DNA from: Clostridiales bacterium
Lineage (GTDB): Bacteria > Bacillota > Clostridia > Oscillospirales > CAG-382
Assembly (NCBI GenBank): GCA_003343885.1
Contig: QAKH01000071.1
Span: 1-64,000, forward strand
Direction: 5' to 3'
Length of the DNA: 64,000 nucleotides
Every line of letters starts with the position of its first letter. Position 1 is the first letter of the stretch. The notes beneath the pieces were generated by a model. It had not been told where the DNA came from and did no database searches. It was given only the letters and a program-made list of their open reading frames with translations. The position numbers and the translations under genes were made by a program. Of this stretch, positions 18,024-27,180 are shown piece by piece.

Positions 18024-19221
18024 GCATTTATTTACACAAGAACCGGATGCGCCTGATAACGACAGCTCATCCGACAGCGCTGTAAATAATACCCCAAAAA
18101 AGCCGACGCCAAATACATATAAGTTCAGGCCTACTGCCGCCCGTGCAGTACCTCAGGCAAAGGTGTATAAGGTCGGTTTTATATCCGTATATGTTGTTTT
18201 TGCCATTTCTTTCGCTCTTGCTCTCTGTAATTATCTGTTGCTTTCAAAAACTAATTTTTATGATGGCTTTGATGGGCTGCGCTCTGATATTTTACAGGCA
18301 ATAGCCTTGGTTATTGTGTACGTAATTCCGTCAGTAATATATTCTGCGGCAGTAAAAAAAGAAAAAACAACTTTGCTCGGCATCCGGCGTTTTTCGTCAT
18401 CATATTCGGGCTTTATAATAGCCGGAGTGTTTTTTGCCATAATTCTCTCGGCAACTGCAAAGTTTTCACTTGCGCATTTTTTCTCTGTAATACCGCCTGT
18501 GTCAAATGTGCGGCTTACAGATAGCCAAAATCCATTGCTAACCATACTGTTTTATGCCGTCATTCCGGCACTGTGTGAGGAAATTTTCTTCCGTGGAGTT
18601 CTTCAGACAGAGATTACTAAGAAAGCCGGAGGCTTTGCAGGCATTATTGTGTCTGCACTTTCTTACGCACTCGTTCAATTTGATTTTGAATATTTTCCGA
18701 TTTACTTCCTTTCAGGCGCAGTTCTTGCGCTTACAATGCATGTAACAGGTTCCGTAATACCCTGTGTTGTAATAAGTATTTCAACGGAGATTGCGTCAAT
18801 GCTGTTTTCCGTACAGCTTGGTTTTATTGCATCGGAGCGTACAGGCAACACGCTTGTAATAGTCGTTCTTGTTTTGCTGCTGCTGTTGATATTTATTTTT
18901 TACTTGAAGAGCCTTGAAATTGTTTGTATAAAAAAAGCAGTTTCGGCAGAGATAGCTATAAAAGAATCAGTCCGAGAAAATGTAAACATATCTCCGGCAG
19001 AAACAGACGAAAACTCGTCGGGTGAAACGAGGGCGCATAGTGTTAATCAAAGCCGGAAGGCGGTAAGCGATAGGGATAAATATTTGAGCGTGCATTTTTA
19101 CTCTACGCCTTTTCGGATGTTTTCTGACAGCGGATATACTTTTCACAAGTTTTTGCGAGTGCTTTTCTCACCGGCTATCATTGCTGCGGCAATAGTATTT
19201 TGTTTGGCAACTTTGCTCTAA
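18007..19221 (+). CDS. CPBP family intramembrane glutamic protease-like protein
   Basis: The protein has 404 residues and a TTG start overlapping the previous gene. A hydrophilic, Ser/Pro-rich N-terminus (1-55) is followed by about eight membrane helices. The CPBP/Abi motif EEIFFRGVLQ lies near residue 191. After the family domain comes a polar stretch (about 315-365) and one more C-terminal membrane helix, so it is longer than the usual ~250 residues. Such proteins process membrane substrates; some give self-immunity to peptide bacteriocins, though nothing ties this one to the exporter cluster downstream. Confidence 0.82.
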   Translation: MKEENKHLFTQEPDAPDNDSSSDSAVNNTPKKPTPNTYKFRPTAARAVPQAKVYKVGFISVYVVFAISFALALCNYLLLSKTNFYDGFDGLRSDILQAIALVIVYVIPSVIYSAAVKKEKTTLLGIRRFSSSYSGFIIAGVFFAIILSATAKFSLAHFFSVIPPVSNVRLTDSQNPLLTILFYAVIPALCEEIFFRGVLQTEITKKAGGFAGIIVSALSYALVQFDFEYFPIYFLSGAVLALTMHVTGSVIPCVVISISTEIASMLFSVQLGFIASERTGNTLVIVVLVLLLLLIFIFYLKSLEIVCIKKAVSAEIAIKESVRENVNISPAETDENSSGETRAHSVNQSRKAVSDRDKYLSVHFYSTPFRMFSDSGYTFHKFLRVLFSPAIIAAAIVFCLATLL

Positions 19222-19259
19222 TGGCTAATTCATTCTAACAATTTTACTGTTAAAGTTTT

Positions 19260-19292
19260 AACCCGGAATTTCATCTGAAATTCCGGGTTTTT
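19260..19292 (+). terminator. Strong rho-independent terminator closing the ybaB-CPBP run
   Basis: ACCCGGAATTTCA (19261-19273) pairs perfectly with TGAAATTCCGGGT (19276-19288), followed by TTTTT. Confidence 0.92.
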
Positions 19293-19343
19293 GCAATAAT
19301 TGAAGAACATATGATGAGTGTTATATATGAGCACGCTGCATGC

Positions 19344-19372
19344 TTGACAAAGAAATGCGGTGATGGTATAAA
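19344..19372 (+). promoter_or_regulatory. Consensus promoter in AT-rich patch (TTGACA-17-TATAAA)
   Basis: TTGACA at 19344-19349 and TATAAA at 19367-19372 with a 17-base spacer. Only a broken mini-frame follows, then the unknown gene at 19560. Confidence 0.65.
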
Positions 19373-19376
19373 TAAT

Positions 19377-19502
19377 ATGTATACATATACAAATTTAGAA
19401 AGTATATCTGCGGAAATGGATATCATGAGTAACTAGATAACCTTTGAGTATGATGACTTGAAGCGAGTTATGCAACAACAGGCTCCGGGGGGTGAAAGAT
19501 AA
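19377..19502 (+). pseudogene. Broken 42-codon frame
   Basis: ATG at 19377 opens MYTYTNLESISAEMDIMSN, then TAG at 19434, and the same frame continues ITFEYDDLKRVMQQQAPGGE to TAA at 19502. The continuing frame has ordinary codon use, which suggests a small gene hit by a stop, or a fragment. EYDDLKRV faintly recalls an RHS/YD repeat. The rest of 19293-19559 shows nothing else. Confidence 0.3.
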
Positions 19503-19559
19503 AACGAAACTATCCTTTATTCTACTGTAAATTTTTCCCTGTGAAGTAGGCGGTGCAAT

Positions 19560-19916
19560 TTGAGTGATTACTATTCCACGAGTTTCCGTAGAAAAATTAG
19601 AACAATTAGTTCAAAAATATGGGTATTTAAAAATGCAAACGTAGAGTTTTTTGGAAAGGAATATAATGCTAAAATATTAAATGAGGACTTCATGATTATC
19701 ATTCCTAAGAAAAATTTTAGTTTATATGTTAACTCGTTTTTACCTGACATAATTATTTCTGACATTTGTGATGATACTTGTACAAAGTTTGAGTTTGTTT
19801 TACCCAAAGTTGTCAGATTTATTTTAATGATATTTACCTTATCATTGCTGTTATTGCAATTGAGAACAAAAGTGATCAACACACTAATCATTATATATTG
19901 TGGAAAGGAATTTTGA
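19560..19916 (+). CDS. Hypothetical protein with C-terminal membrane helix
   Basis: The frame has 118 codons and a TTG start, with GGCGGTG a few bases upstream. I do not recognise the sequence. The N-terminal half is basic (FRRKIRTISSKIW), the middle is mixed, and residues 85-100 (VRFILMIFTLSLLLLQL) form one hydrophobic helix. The end is a short positively charged tail. An antisense frame overlaps but has a poorer start. It is three bases from the lipoprotein gene 19920-20480, so the two may be one unit. Base composition is more AT-rich than the housekeeping genes around it. Confidence 0.45.
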   Translation: MSDYYSTSFRRKIRTISSKIWVFKNANVEFFGKEYNAKILNEDFMIIIPKKNFSLYVNSFLPDIIISDICDDTCTKFEFVLPKVVRFILMIFTLSLLLLQLRTKVINTLIIIYCGKEF

Positions 19917-19919
19917 ATT

Positions 19920-20480
19920 ATGCAAATACACAGAAAGACAAGAGTTCTGTATACCTTATTACTCATTATAATTATGCTGTTTTCGCTTTGTGCTTGTATG
20001 CACAAAAATCCAACATTAAAGATATTAAGCGTTTCGGATAAATATTCTATCAAAGAAATGTATAATCTGGCTGAGGATTACGTTACTACTTATATTGGTG
20101 ACAATTACGAATTATTTAAATTGAGTATGACGTTAGATAAAACGACAGGAGAAGAAAAGGCTGAATTTATATATACAAAAAGAACTAAAATATTCAGAGA
20201 TGTCTGTTTCGTCAGATTTAACATATCAGAAGGTGAAATAAGCAGTTCTATGCAATCAGAAGCACAGCGCCTTTATGGAAGAGATATTATTGTAGATGTT
20301 CCTAATTGGACTGTTGATACATCTGAATTGCTGCAAACTACTGATTTGTTATGGAATCGAGCAGAAATTGAAACGTTCTATAACGATGTTAGAATAACGT
20401 TTTACAAGGATGATTATAAGTTCTATGTATGTCAGTTAAACCCTGCAACAAAAGAAGTAGTCGGTGAAATTTTCGGATGA
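19920..20480 (+). CDS. Small lipoprotein of unknown function
   Basis: The protein has 186 residues. The N-terminus has Arg/Lys, a hydrophobic core (YTLLLIIIMLFSL) and a lipobox LCAC, so it should be lipid-anchored on the outside of the membrane. The mature part is mixed alpha/beta and acidic, with no domain I recognise. GGAAAGGA lies upstream of the ATG. It is followed by about 385 bases without a gene, then the exporter operon. The AT-rich composition matches the preceding gene, suggesting a shared acquired origin. Confidence 0.7.
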   Translation: MQIHRKTRVLYTLLLIIIMLFSLCACMHKNPTLKILSVSDKYSIKEMYNLAEDYVTTYIGDNYELFKLSMTLDKTTGEEKAEFIYTKRTKIFRDVCFVRFNISEGEISSSMQSEAQRLYGRDIIVDVPNWTVDTSELLQTTDLLWNRAEIETFYNDVRITFYKDDYKFYVCQLNPATKEVVGEIFG

Positions 20481-20865
20481 TGCATGCTTGACTGGCTATA
20501 AAGCTAAGTTGTGTATTAACCTCAAGATAAGAAGTAAATAATTCGAAGTTTACCAGAGTAATATCTGAAGACATGTCAGACTTTATTATTTGGAATGAAA
20601 CAGCACTTTAAAATTTAGCCGGGTATTTAAAAGAAAACGATTATATAATATAATTTGGTTCGCATTCTTTATTGCATATTACAATTGCAAACAGCTCCTG
20701 CCCAAAACAATGTAACTTATCATGAAACATACTATTGAAATATATCATGCGTTTTTTAATAAAATTTATTTTAAATTTTGTTAATATTTTTTCGATAGAT
20801 AAAAAGACGAGAATGTTATAAAATTGACAAGGATAGATAGTTTTGGAGAAATGTGATGTGGTTAA
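20481..20865 (+). other. AT-rich gene-free stretch in front of the exporter block
   Basis: No gene is supported. A short frame MSDFIIWNETAL-stop-NLAGYLKENDYII (about 20574-20651) may be a remnant. An extended -10 like TGTTATAAA lies near 20814-20822, and TTGACA at 20824 has no matching -10. These are the only candidates for the promoter of the downstream operon. A minus-strand 212-codon frame overlaps, but it is antisense to the lipoprotein gene. Confidence 0.4.
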
Positions 20866-22020
20866 ATGAACAAACAATATAGACTGTTGATTTTGCTTGT
20901 GACGGTTGTTGTTTTTGTCACAGGCTGCGGTGAATTTGATAGGAGTGCCGAAGAAAAAAAGATCAAAATTGTTGTCTTGGGGGATAAAGAAAATTTTTAT
21001 CCCGACTTTGAATTGGCGGTAAATGACGCAGTTGGTGATTTGCAAAACGAATACGGCGATTTGAAGTATGATTTCGAAGTCGTTTTCTATGACGATGACG
21101 ATGATTACAATAAGGGAATGCAGTACGTTGACACAGCCGTAAAAGACAGCGAAGTAACAGCGGTAATCGGTTCGGTTAATAGGGAAATAAACAAAACCGC
21201 AGCAAAAATGTGTGAGGAAAACGGTAAAATATTTGTAACTCCGTATTTTTTGTACGACAGTGTTTTTCAGGATAACCAATACAGCATGGCATTTTCTATG
21301 TGCATATCTGCAAGAAATGTCGGAAGACTGCTGAGAAATGCCGCCGTAAAAACTACTGCTGAAAAATGGGCTGTTTGTACGTCGGACACAACTTTTGAGA
21401 TGGAGGAAACAAGGGGATTCGTCTTTGATGAACAGGACGGAGTTACAGTAATAGACTGCGTTGATATAGATGATTTAATAAATAATTTTGATAATGTTTT
21501 GAACCGCTGGAAATTACTTGGTATAGAAGGACTGGTAATGTTTCCGGAGGATGATGAGGGCTTTGATATACTGAAAAAAATAAAAGCGGTAATTCCGGAT
21601 TTGACAGCCGCCGGCGATACGGCGTTTGATAATTCAGCTCTTTTGGATAACGACGAGGAGTTGCGCAGTATAATGAGCGGCTTTATAATGGCTGATGAAT
21701 TTTATTTTCCGGAGCGTATGACGCCGGACCGGGAGAGAGAATATATTGCCTTGAGCGATCGATATTCGCTTAACCATGAAGGTTACATAGACATTTGGTA
21801 TTTTCAGGGGTATAACGCCGTCAGAATGATAGGAGATACGGCTGTTAAAGCAGAAACGGATGATCCGGAAACAATCGCAAAAACATTGCATGAGGAAGGG
21901 TATGACGGATACGTGCAAAGTTTTAAGTTTCAGAAAAATGGATTGTCGGAATCCGAGCTAGATTACTATGGGATTATGAATGATGACGGATACTTTGAAA
22001 TAAAGTATCTCGATGAGTAG
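20866..22020 (+). CDS. Type-1 periplasmic-binding-fold lipoprotein
   Basis: The protein has 384 residues. The N-terminal signal ends with a lipobox VTGC (cysteine near 20), so it is anchored outside the membrane. The mature part follows the Leu/Ile/Val-binding type-1 fold: KIVVLGDKENF at the start, DYNKGMQYVDTAVKD, TAVIGSVNRE, GKIFVTPYF near 120, then WAVCTSDTTFEMEETRGFV, and YFQGYNAVRMIGDTAVKA near the end. Such folds bind small ligands. No amino-acid permease genes are near; instead a HlyD-like gene follows after four bases. The natural reading is a sensor or receptor that belongs to the peptide-export operon. Confidence 0.8.
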   Translation: MNKQYRLLILLVTVVVFVTGCGEFDRSAEEKKIKIVVLGDKENFYPDFELAVNDAVGDLQNEYGDLKYDFEVVFYDDDDDYNKGMQYVDTAVKDSEVTAVIGSVNREINKTAAKMCEENGKIFVTPYFLYDSVFQDNQYSMAFSMCISARNVGRLLRNAAVKTTAEKWAVCTSDTTFEMEETRGFVFDEQDGVTVIDCVDIDDLINNFDNVLNRWKLLGIEGLVMFPEDDEGFDILKKIKAVIPDLTAAGDTAFDNSALLDNDEELRSIMSGFIMADEFYFPERMTPDREREYIALSDRYSLNHEGYIDIWYFQGYNAVRMIGDTAVKAETDDPETIAKTLHEEGYDGYVQSFKFQKNGLSESELDYYGIMNDDGYFEIKYLDE

Positions 22021-22024
22021 GTAA

Positions 22025-22912
22025 ATGATTATGAGCTTTTTCAGAAAAGAAGCGTTGGATAACTTCGAAACGGATGCAAATCAGTTTAAAAGCGTAAAAT
22101 CCATTCACTTGCATGTATGGCTGTTGATACTTTTGTTAACTGTATGCTGTGCTTTTTTTGTTTATTGGCTGGTGTTTGGCACAATTAATGAAACTTTGTC
22201 GGTACAGTGTGTCGTGTGGCCGTATGAAAAGGTGAATAATGTTTATTCTTCAGTAAACGGAGAAATATCAAAAGTCCTTGTGCAAGAGGGTACATTTGTT
22301 GAGACGGGAGATATCTTGGCAGTGCTCCCCCAGAATGAACTTTTAGCGAGTATATCTCAGCAGAAATCTATTGCGCCGGAAGATCAGGAGCAAATATCTG
22401 CCCTCCGGCGCCAGTATATAGCTGTTTCACTGGTCCGTGCGAAAACAACAGGAATTGTCACATATGTCGCCGACGAGCATAGCTATGCCGAAAAGGGAAC
22501 TAAAATTGCCGAAATTGCGCCATTTGATAAGAACGGCAATGACCGCACTCTTGTAGCTTACCTGCCGGCAGATAAGATGGGACTTTTGTCGCTTGGTATG
22601 GAAGTACAGGTAACGCCGGAATATCTCTCAAGAGCAGGCAGTGGGTTTGCAGTCGGGTACTTGTCTGAAATATCCGATGTATCGGTAAAAGGCGAAGAAA
22701 TAAAGTCGGACGACACAATTATGTTTACGTCAAACATGACTGAGAGCGAAAGCTATGTAAAAGTAGAAATCACACTTCTGCCGGATAGTACAAATCCGGG
22801 AAATCTGAAGTGGTCGAGAGCAGAAAGCCGGAATATAGATTTTGAGATAGGCACTGTTTGCAGCGGAAATATTGTTATTCATCAATCGAATCCGCTTAAT
22901 TGGCTGTTTTAG
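22025..22912 (+). CDS. HlyD-like membrane fusion protein of a peptide exporter
   Basis: The protein has 295 residues. A cytosolic N-terminus is followed by one membrane helix (residues 35-57, LLILLLTVCCAFFVYWLVFG). Then comes a lipoyl-type half-motif (VNGEISKVLVQEGTFVETGDILAVL), a short helical spacer and the second half (VRAKTTGIVTYVADEHSYAEKGTKIAEI), and a beta-barrel end. The coiled-coil hairpin is very short compared with HlyD or LcnD. This form is seen with NHLP/lactococcin-type exporters. It would join the two ABC proteins downstream into an exporter in this single-membrane cell. Confidence 0.82.
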   Translation: MIMSFFRKEALDNFETDANQFKSVKSIHLHVWLLILLLTVCCAFFVYWLVFGTINETLSVQCVVWPYEKVNNVYSSVNGEISKVLVQEGTFVETGDILAVLPQNELLASISQQKSIAPEDQEQISALRRQYIAVSLVRAKTTGIVTYVADEHSYAEKGTKIAEIAPFDKNGNDRTLVAYLPADKMGLLSLGMEVQVTPEYLSRAGSGFAVGYLSEISDVSVKGEEIKSDDTIMFTSNMTESESYVKVEITLLPDSTNPGNLKWSRAESRNIDFEIGTVCSGNIVIHQSNPLNWLF

Positions 22913-22921
22913 GAGAAACGT

Positions 22922-25063
22922 ATGAAAAAAGGCAAAAAAATCAGACCGATACTCCAAATGGAAAATATGGAGTGCGCAGCAGCTTGTCTCGGAATGATTT
23001 TGGATTATTACGGAAAGAAAGTGCCAATTGAAGAATTGAGACAGGAATGCGGCGTCACCAAAAATGGGGTAAATGCCGCATATTTGGCTAAAGCTGCCAT
23101 GCACCACGGCTTGGAGGTCAAAGCTTTCAGAGTCGAGCCCCGGCAGTTAAAAACGGCAAATCTCCCGGCAATTATCCATTGGAATATGGATCACTTCATA
23201 GTTTTGTGCTCCTTTTCCAAAAAAGGCGCGTTAGTCGCAGATCCGGCAGTAGGGTTGAGAACAGTTTCATATGAGGAGTTAAACATCTATTTTACCGGTA
23301 TTGTACTGGAATTTTCTCCCGGAGAATCTTTTGAAAAGGGAATAAATACAAAAAAATCCGATTATATAAGACGCTGTGTAAATAAGGTTGTTAAATATTA
23401 CGGCGTGTTTCTGTTAATAGAATTATGCACAGTTATTGCCGGAATATCAGTTATGTTTATAAATTCCGCATATATTGATAACGTGCTTGAAAGCAGAAAT
23501 ACGGAAAATTTAAAAATAATACTTTTTGTTCTGTTTTTTGCCGGCGGCATTTCGCTGTTTGCATCAATTCTTGCGGCAGGAATAAGAATTAGACTCGGCA
23601 AAAAACTTAATATGTATATTAACTCCGGATTTATAACAAAAATGTTAAAGCTGCCCATGGCGTTTTACGAGCAAAGAAACGGCGGCGAGCTTGCGGGAAG
23701 ACAAAGCGACGCCATGTCAATGGGCCGGAATATATCGGATACCCTTTTTGTGGTTTGTATTTCGATAATACGTATTTTGGTTTATGCCGGATTGCTTTGT
23801 GTGCTTAATGTAAAAATAGCCGTAATAGGTATTTTAGCTTCACTCGTCAATGCTTTTGTTCTTTTAAAAAGTACAAAAACAAGACAGCATGTCACAAATC
23901 AGTATTTGAGAGATATGGGCGCCTTAGAGGACGACGTTTCTAAGACTATCGGCATGATTGAAACAATAAAGTCGTCGGGAGCGGAAGACGCGGCATTCGC
24001 ACGGCTGCTTGCAAAAGGCAATCGGATAATGAATAATAATGTTAACCTTGAGAAGCTGACAGTTGTGTCGGATAACCTGTTTACATACCTTAATTATATC
24101 GGTTCTGCCGCAGTTTTAATGACAGGTGTTTGGGAAATCCTGTCCGGAAGGATTACCGTGGGATTGTTGGTGTCTTTGGGCGCACTGACTGACGCTTTGC
24201 TCTCTCCGTTGGAGATGTTGGCAGGTATTGGCAGAAATGCGGAAGAGATAAAATCGCAGTCTGACAGAATAGACGATATTATGAATTATCAAAGTGAAAA
24301 AGGTTTTCTGCCGGAAACGGAAGACGGAGCAAGCGTTATTGAAAAGGGAGAGGTTACTCTAAAAGATATCTGCTTTGCTTATAATCCCATAGATAAAAAT
24401 TTCATAGATAATTTCAATATGACAATATCTCCGGGAGAAAGCTTGGCAATTACCGGCAGAAGCGGAAGCGGCAAGTCAACAGTCGCAAGAATTATAGCCG
24501 GAATTTTGTCTGAAAATGCCGGAAAACTTATTTTTGACTCACACGATAAAAGTGATTTTCATAAGTATTACTTTTATACAAAAGTCGCCTCAGTCAGTCA
24601 GAATATAAAACTGTTCGAGGGAAGCGTGTTTGATAATATCACAATGTGGGACGAAACCATTGCGTATGATAAAGTCGTCGAAGCTGCGAAAACCGCTTGT
24701 ATTCACGATGATATCATAGATAGAAAAAACGGATATTATGAACATGTCGCCGAAGGAGGAAAGAATTTTTCGGGGGGACAACGACAGAGAATCGAAATAG
24801 CCCGAGCTCTTGTAAAAGAACCTAAAGTCCTGATATTAGACGAAGCAACCTCGGCTATTGACGCTGATACTGAAAATAAGATAATACAAAATATCAAAAA
24901 TTCAGGTATCACAGTGATTATTATCGCACACCGACTTTCAACAATACGTGATTGCTCGTGTATTGTTGTTATGAAAAGCGGCAGGATTTCCGAGTTGGGA
25001 ACGCATCAGGAACTGCTTGAGAAAAAGGGCGAGTATTATGATTTGGTCAGGAGTGAGAGATAA
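22922..25063 (+). CDS. C39 peptidase-containing ABC exporter (PCAT, NHLP-type)
   Basis: The protein has 713 residues. The N-terminal C39 peptidase has the complete triad: C18 in MECAAACLG, H91 in MDHFIVL and D107 in VADPAVG. Six membrane helices follow (about 160-440), then the ATPase: Walker A GRSGSGKST near 512, signature SGGQRQRIEIARAL near 616, Walker B VLILDEATSA near 636 and the H-loop AHRLST. PCATs remove double-glycine leaders and export the core peptide in one step. The matching substrate candidate is the 50-residue peptide at 36031-36183. The gene lies nine bases after the HlyD gene. Confidence 0.93.
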   Translation: MKKGKKIRPILQMENMECAAACLGMILDYYGKKVPIEELRQECGVTKNGVNAAYLAKAAMHHGLEVKAFRVEPRQLKTANLPAIIHWNMDHFIVLCSFSKKGALVADPAVGLRTVSYEELNIYFTGIVLEFSPGESFEKGINTKKSDYIRRCVNKVVKYYGVFLLIELCTVIAGISVMFINSAYIDNVLESRNTENLKIILFVLFFAGGISLFASILAAGIRIRLGKKLNMYINSGFITKMLKLPMAFYEQRNGGELAGRQSDAMSMGRNISDTLFVVCISIIRILVYAGLLCVLNVKIAVIGILASLVNAFVLLKSTKTRQHVTNQYLRDMGALEDDVSKTIGMIETIKSSGAEDAAFARLLAKGNRIMNNNVNLEKLTVVSDNLFTYLNYIGSAAVLMTGVWEILSGRITVGLLVSLGALTDALLSPLEMLAGIGRNAEEIKSQSDRIDDIMNYQSEKGFLPETEDGASVIEKGEVTLKDICFAYNPIDKNFIDNFNMTISPGESLAITGRSGSGKSTVARIIAGILSENAGKLIFDSHDKSDFHKYYFYTKVASVSQNIKLFEGSVFDNITMWDETIAYDKVVEAAKTACIHDDIIDRKNGYYEHVAEGGKNFSGGQRQRIEIARALVKEPKVLILDEATSAIDADTENKIIQNIKNSGITVIIIAHRLSTIRDCSCIVVMKSGRISELGTHQELLEKKGEYYDLVRSER

Positions 25064-25065
25064 CA

Positions 25066-27180
25066 GTGGAGCTGATGAATGAGAACGAAAAAATCAGTAT
25101 GAAAAACAGAGCCGCCGTTTCTTTCGCTTATAAAAACGTCTACGAATCGATGGAAGGGCATACAGTCGGCGGCAGTATAAACGCAATACTTGCGTTTTTG
25201 AACGAAAAAGAGAGAGTTGACGCCGAGTTATCATTAAACGAACAGCTCCGGTTTATTGATGAACACCTGCATATAAAGAATTTTTACGTGGAGCTGGATA
25301 AGGATTGGAATAAAAACGTATCGCTACCTATGCTCGCCCTGAAGACAAACGGCGAATATGCCGTGGTTTTGCCCGGCTGTGACGGCTCCGCAATACTTGC
25401 CGATACAAAAAAGAAAATAAATGACAGAGATAAGTTGCAGTATGAGGATAGAGCTCTGTGTTTTTATAAGGTTTTTCATAAGCAGAAAATTTCAAAAAGA
25501 GATTTAATAGGGTTTATTTTTAAATCTTTGTCGGCAAAAGAGCTTGTTATTATTCTTGCTGTAAGCGTTTTCACCATATTGTCCGGCTTGGTCGTGCCGT
25601 GGGCGAATCGATTTATTTATGATAAGGTTGTGCCTACCGGAAATACTTCTCAGGTGTTTCCTGCGGCAGCATTAATGTTTTCAACAATTTCAGTTGCCGC
25701 AATTTTTAGGATTCTTCAGTCTTTCATTATTACCAACTGTACTCTCAGAATGAACGCTTATGTGCAAAGCGGAATATACGACAGATTGTTGAGTATGAAA
25801 CCGGGCTTTTTCAAAAATACAAAATCCGGTGAAATATCAAAAACAGTTATGGAATTTTCAAATCTGTCAAAAGTTTTTTCAGTGCGAAGCATAACTGCCG
25901 TAATAAGCATGGTGCTGTCCGCAGCCTACCTTTTTCAGATAAATTATTACGCACCCAACCTGTTGGGATTTGTAATACTTCTTGCGGCAGTCATATTGGT
26001 ATTGGTGGTTGCGGAAGGATATTGCAGTATTCGTTGGCAGAATGATTACGTTGTCTCTATGTCGTCAATGTCAGGATTTTGCTTTGAGATGTTTTCCGGT
26101 ATGGAGCAAATAAAGCTCAACGGTGCGGAAGCAAGATTTTTCAGACGTTGGAGCGAACACTATGCGCAAGTGTCGCAAAAAGAAAATATGCCGTTTTTGC
26201 TTAAATATGCAAGCGTGCTGTGCAGATTTATATTGGTGTTGGCAACGGCAGTCATTTTCCTTATGGGAAAAGATTTGACTCTTTCGGAATACATAGCTTT
26301 TTCCGCCGCATACGGAGCATTTATCGCTGCATTTATGAAAGGCGGGGAAGCGGTAGAGATAATTACTGCTTTCCGGAGCGCATATAAAATAGCAAAACCG
26401 ATTTTTGACGGAGAGTGCGAAGACAGTGAATCGGAAAAGCTCAAGCCGTCGGAGTTTAAAGGTAATATAACGGTTTCAAAATTGACTTTCTCTTATGACG
26501 ATAATCAAAGAAACGTAATAAACGACTTGTCGCTTGAAATAAAAAAAGGTCAAAGTATCGGAATTGCCGGAACGTCAGGCTGCGGAAAGTCAACATTTTT
26601 AAGACTTCTGCTCGGATTTGAAAGACCGGATTCCGGAAGCATTTATATAGATGATTTTGATTTGCGTGAACTTGATTTGAAAAATTACAGAAAACACCTT
26701 GGCGTAGTTCTTCAAAATTCAAGTTTAATTTCAGGCGATATATATGCAAACGTAGCAATGATGAAGCCGGACGCAGGTGCGGAAGAAGTGTGGAGGGCTT
26801 TGGAAACAGCCGGATTAAAGGAAGAGGTCATGAACCTTCCGCTCGGACTCAGAACGCCTTTGAGCGAAGACAATTGTATTTTGTCCGGTGGTCAGAAACA
26901 AAGAGTTTTAATTGCGCGCGCGGTATTGAACAAACCGGATATTTTAGTGCTTGACGAAGCTACTTCCGCTCTCGATAACATAACGCAGGAAGCCGTAATG
27001 GAAAACTTAAATAAGATAAACTGTACCAAAATATTTGTTGCTCACAGGCTGTCTACACTGCAAAACTGTGACTGTATTTATGTCTTTGATAAAGGTACTA
27101 TTGCAGAATACGGAAACTACGATACCCTGATGCAAAAGAAGAATGTGTTCTACTCATTGGTTGCTAATCAGATGATTTAA
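25066..27180 (+). CDS. Second ABC exporter (NHLP-type) without peptidase residues
   Basis: The protein has 704 residues and a GTG start two bases after the previous stop. The N-terminal ~150 residues form a soluble domain without the C39 Cys and His. Six membrane helices follow (about 170-430), then an ATPase with Walker A GTSGCGKST, signature LSGGQKQRVLIARAV, Walker B ILVLDEATSALD and AHRLST. In NHLP-type clusters the peptidase-bearing and the peptidase-less ABC proteins occur as a pair and probably form a heterodimer. The frame stays open for 79 more codons after its TAA. Confidence 0.92.
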   Translation: MELMNENEKISMKNRAAVSFAYKNVYESMEGHTVGGSINAILAFLNEKERVDAELSLNEQLRFIDEHLHIKNFYVELDKDWNKNVSLPMLALKTNGEYAVVLPGCDGSAILADTKKKINDRDKLQYEDRALCFYKVFHKQKISKRDLIGFIFKSLSAKELVIILAVSVFTILSGLVVPWANRFIYDKVVPTGNTSQVFPAAALMFSTISVAAIFRILQSFIITNCTLRMNAYVQSGIYDRLLSMKPGFFKNTKSGEISKTVMEFSNLSKVFSVRSITAVISMVLSAAYLFQINYYAPNLLGFVILLAAVILVLVVAEGYCSIRWQNDYVVSMSSMSGFCFEMFSGMEQIKLNGAEARFFRRWSEHYAQVSQKENMPFLLKYASVLCRFILVLATAVIFLMGKDLTLSEYIAFSAAYGAFIAAFMKGGEAVEIITAFRSAYKIAKPIFDGECEDSESEKLKPSEFKGNITVSKLTFSYDDNQRNVINDLSLEIKKGQSIGIAGTSGCGKSTFLRLLLGFERPDSGSIYIDDFDLRELDLKNYRKHLGVVLQNSSLISGDIYANVAMMKPDAGAEEVWRALETAGLKEEVMNLPLGLRTPLSEDNCILSGGQKQRVLIARAVLNKPDILVLDEATSALDNITQEAVMENLNKINCTKIFVAHRLSTLQNCDCIYVFDKGTIAEYGNYDTLMQKKNVFYSLVANQMI

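Noticed and set aside
19571..20053. 160-codon minus-strand frame in the AT-rich patch
   Set aside because: It is antisense to the lipoprotein gene, whose signal peptide and ribosome site are convincing, and has no good start.
20641..21279. 212-codon minus-strand frame
   Set aside because: Mostly antisense to the binding-protein lipoprotein; its hydrophobic residues mirror codons of the plus-strand gene.
22922..27180. A lanthipeptide or sactipeptide pathway around the exporters
   Set aside because: No LanM, LanB/C or radical SAM modification gene lies in the block, and the candidate peptide core has no cysteine.
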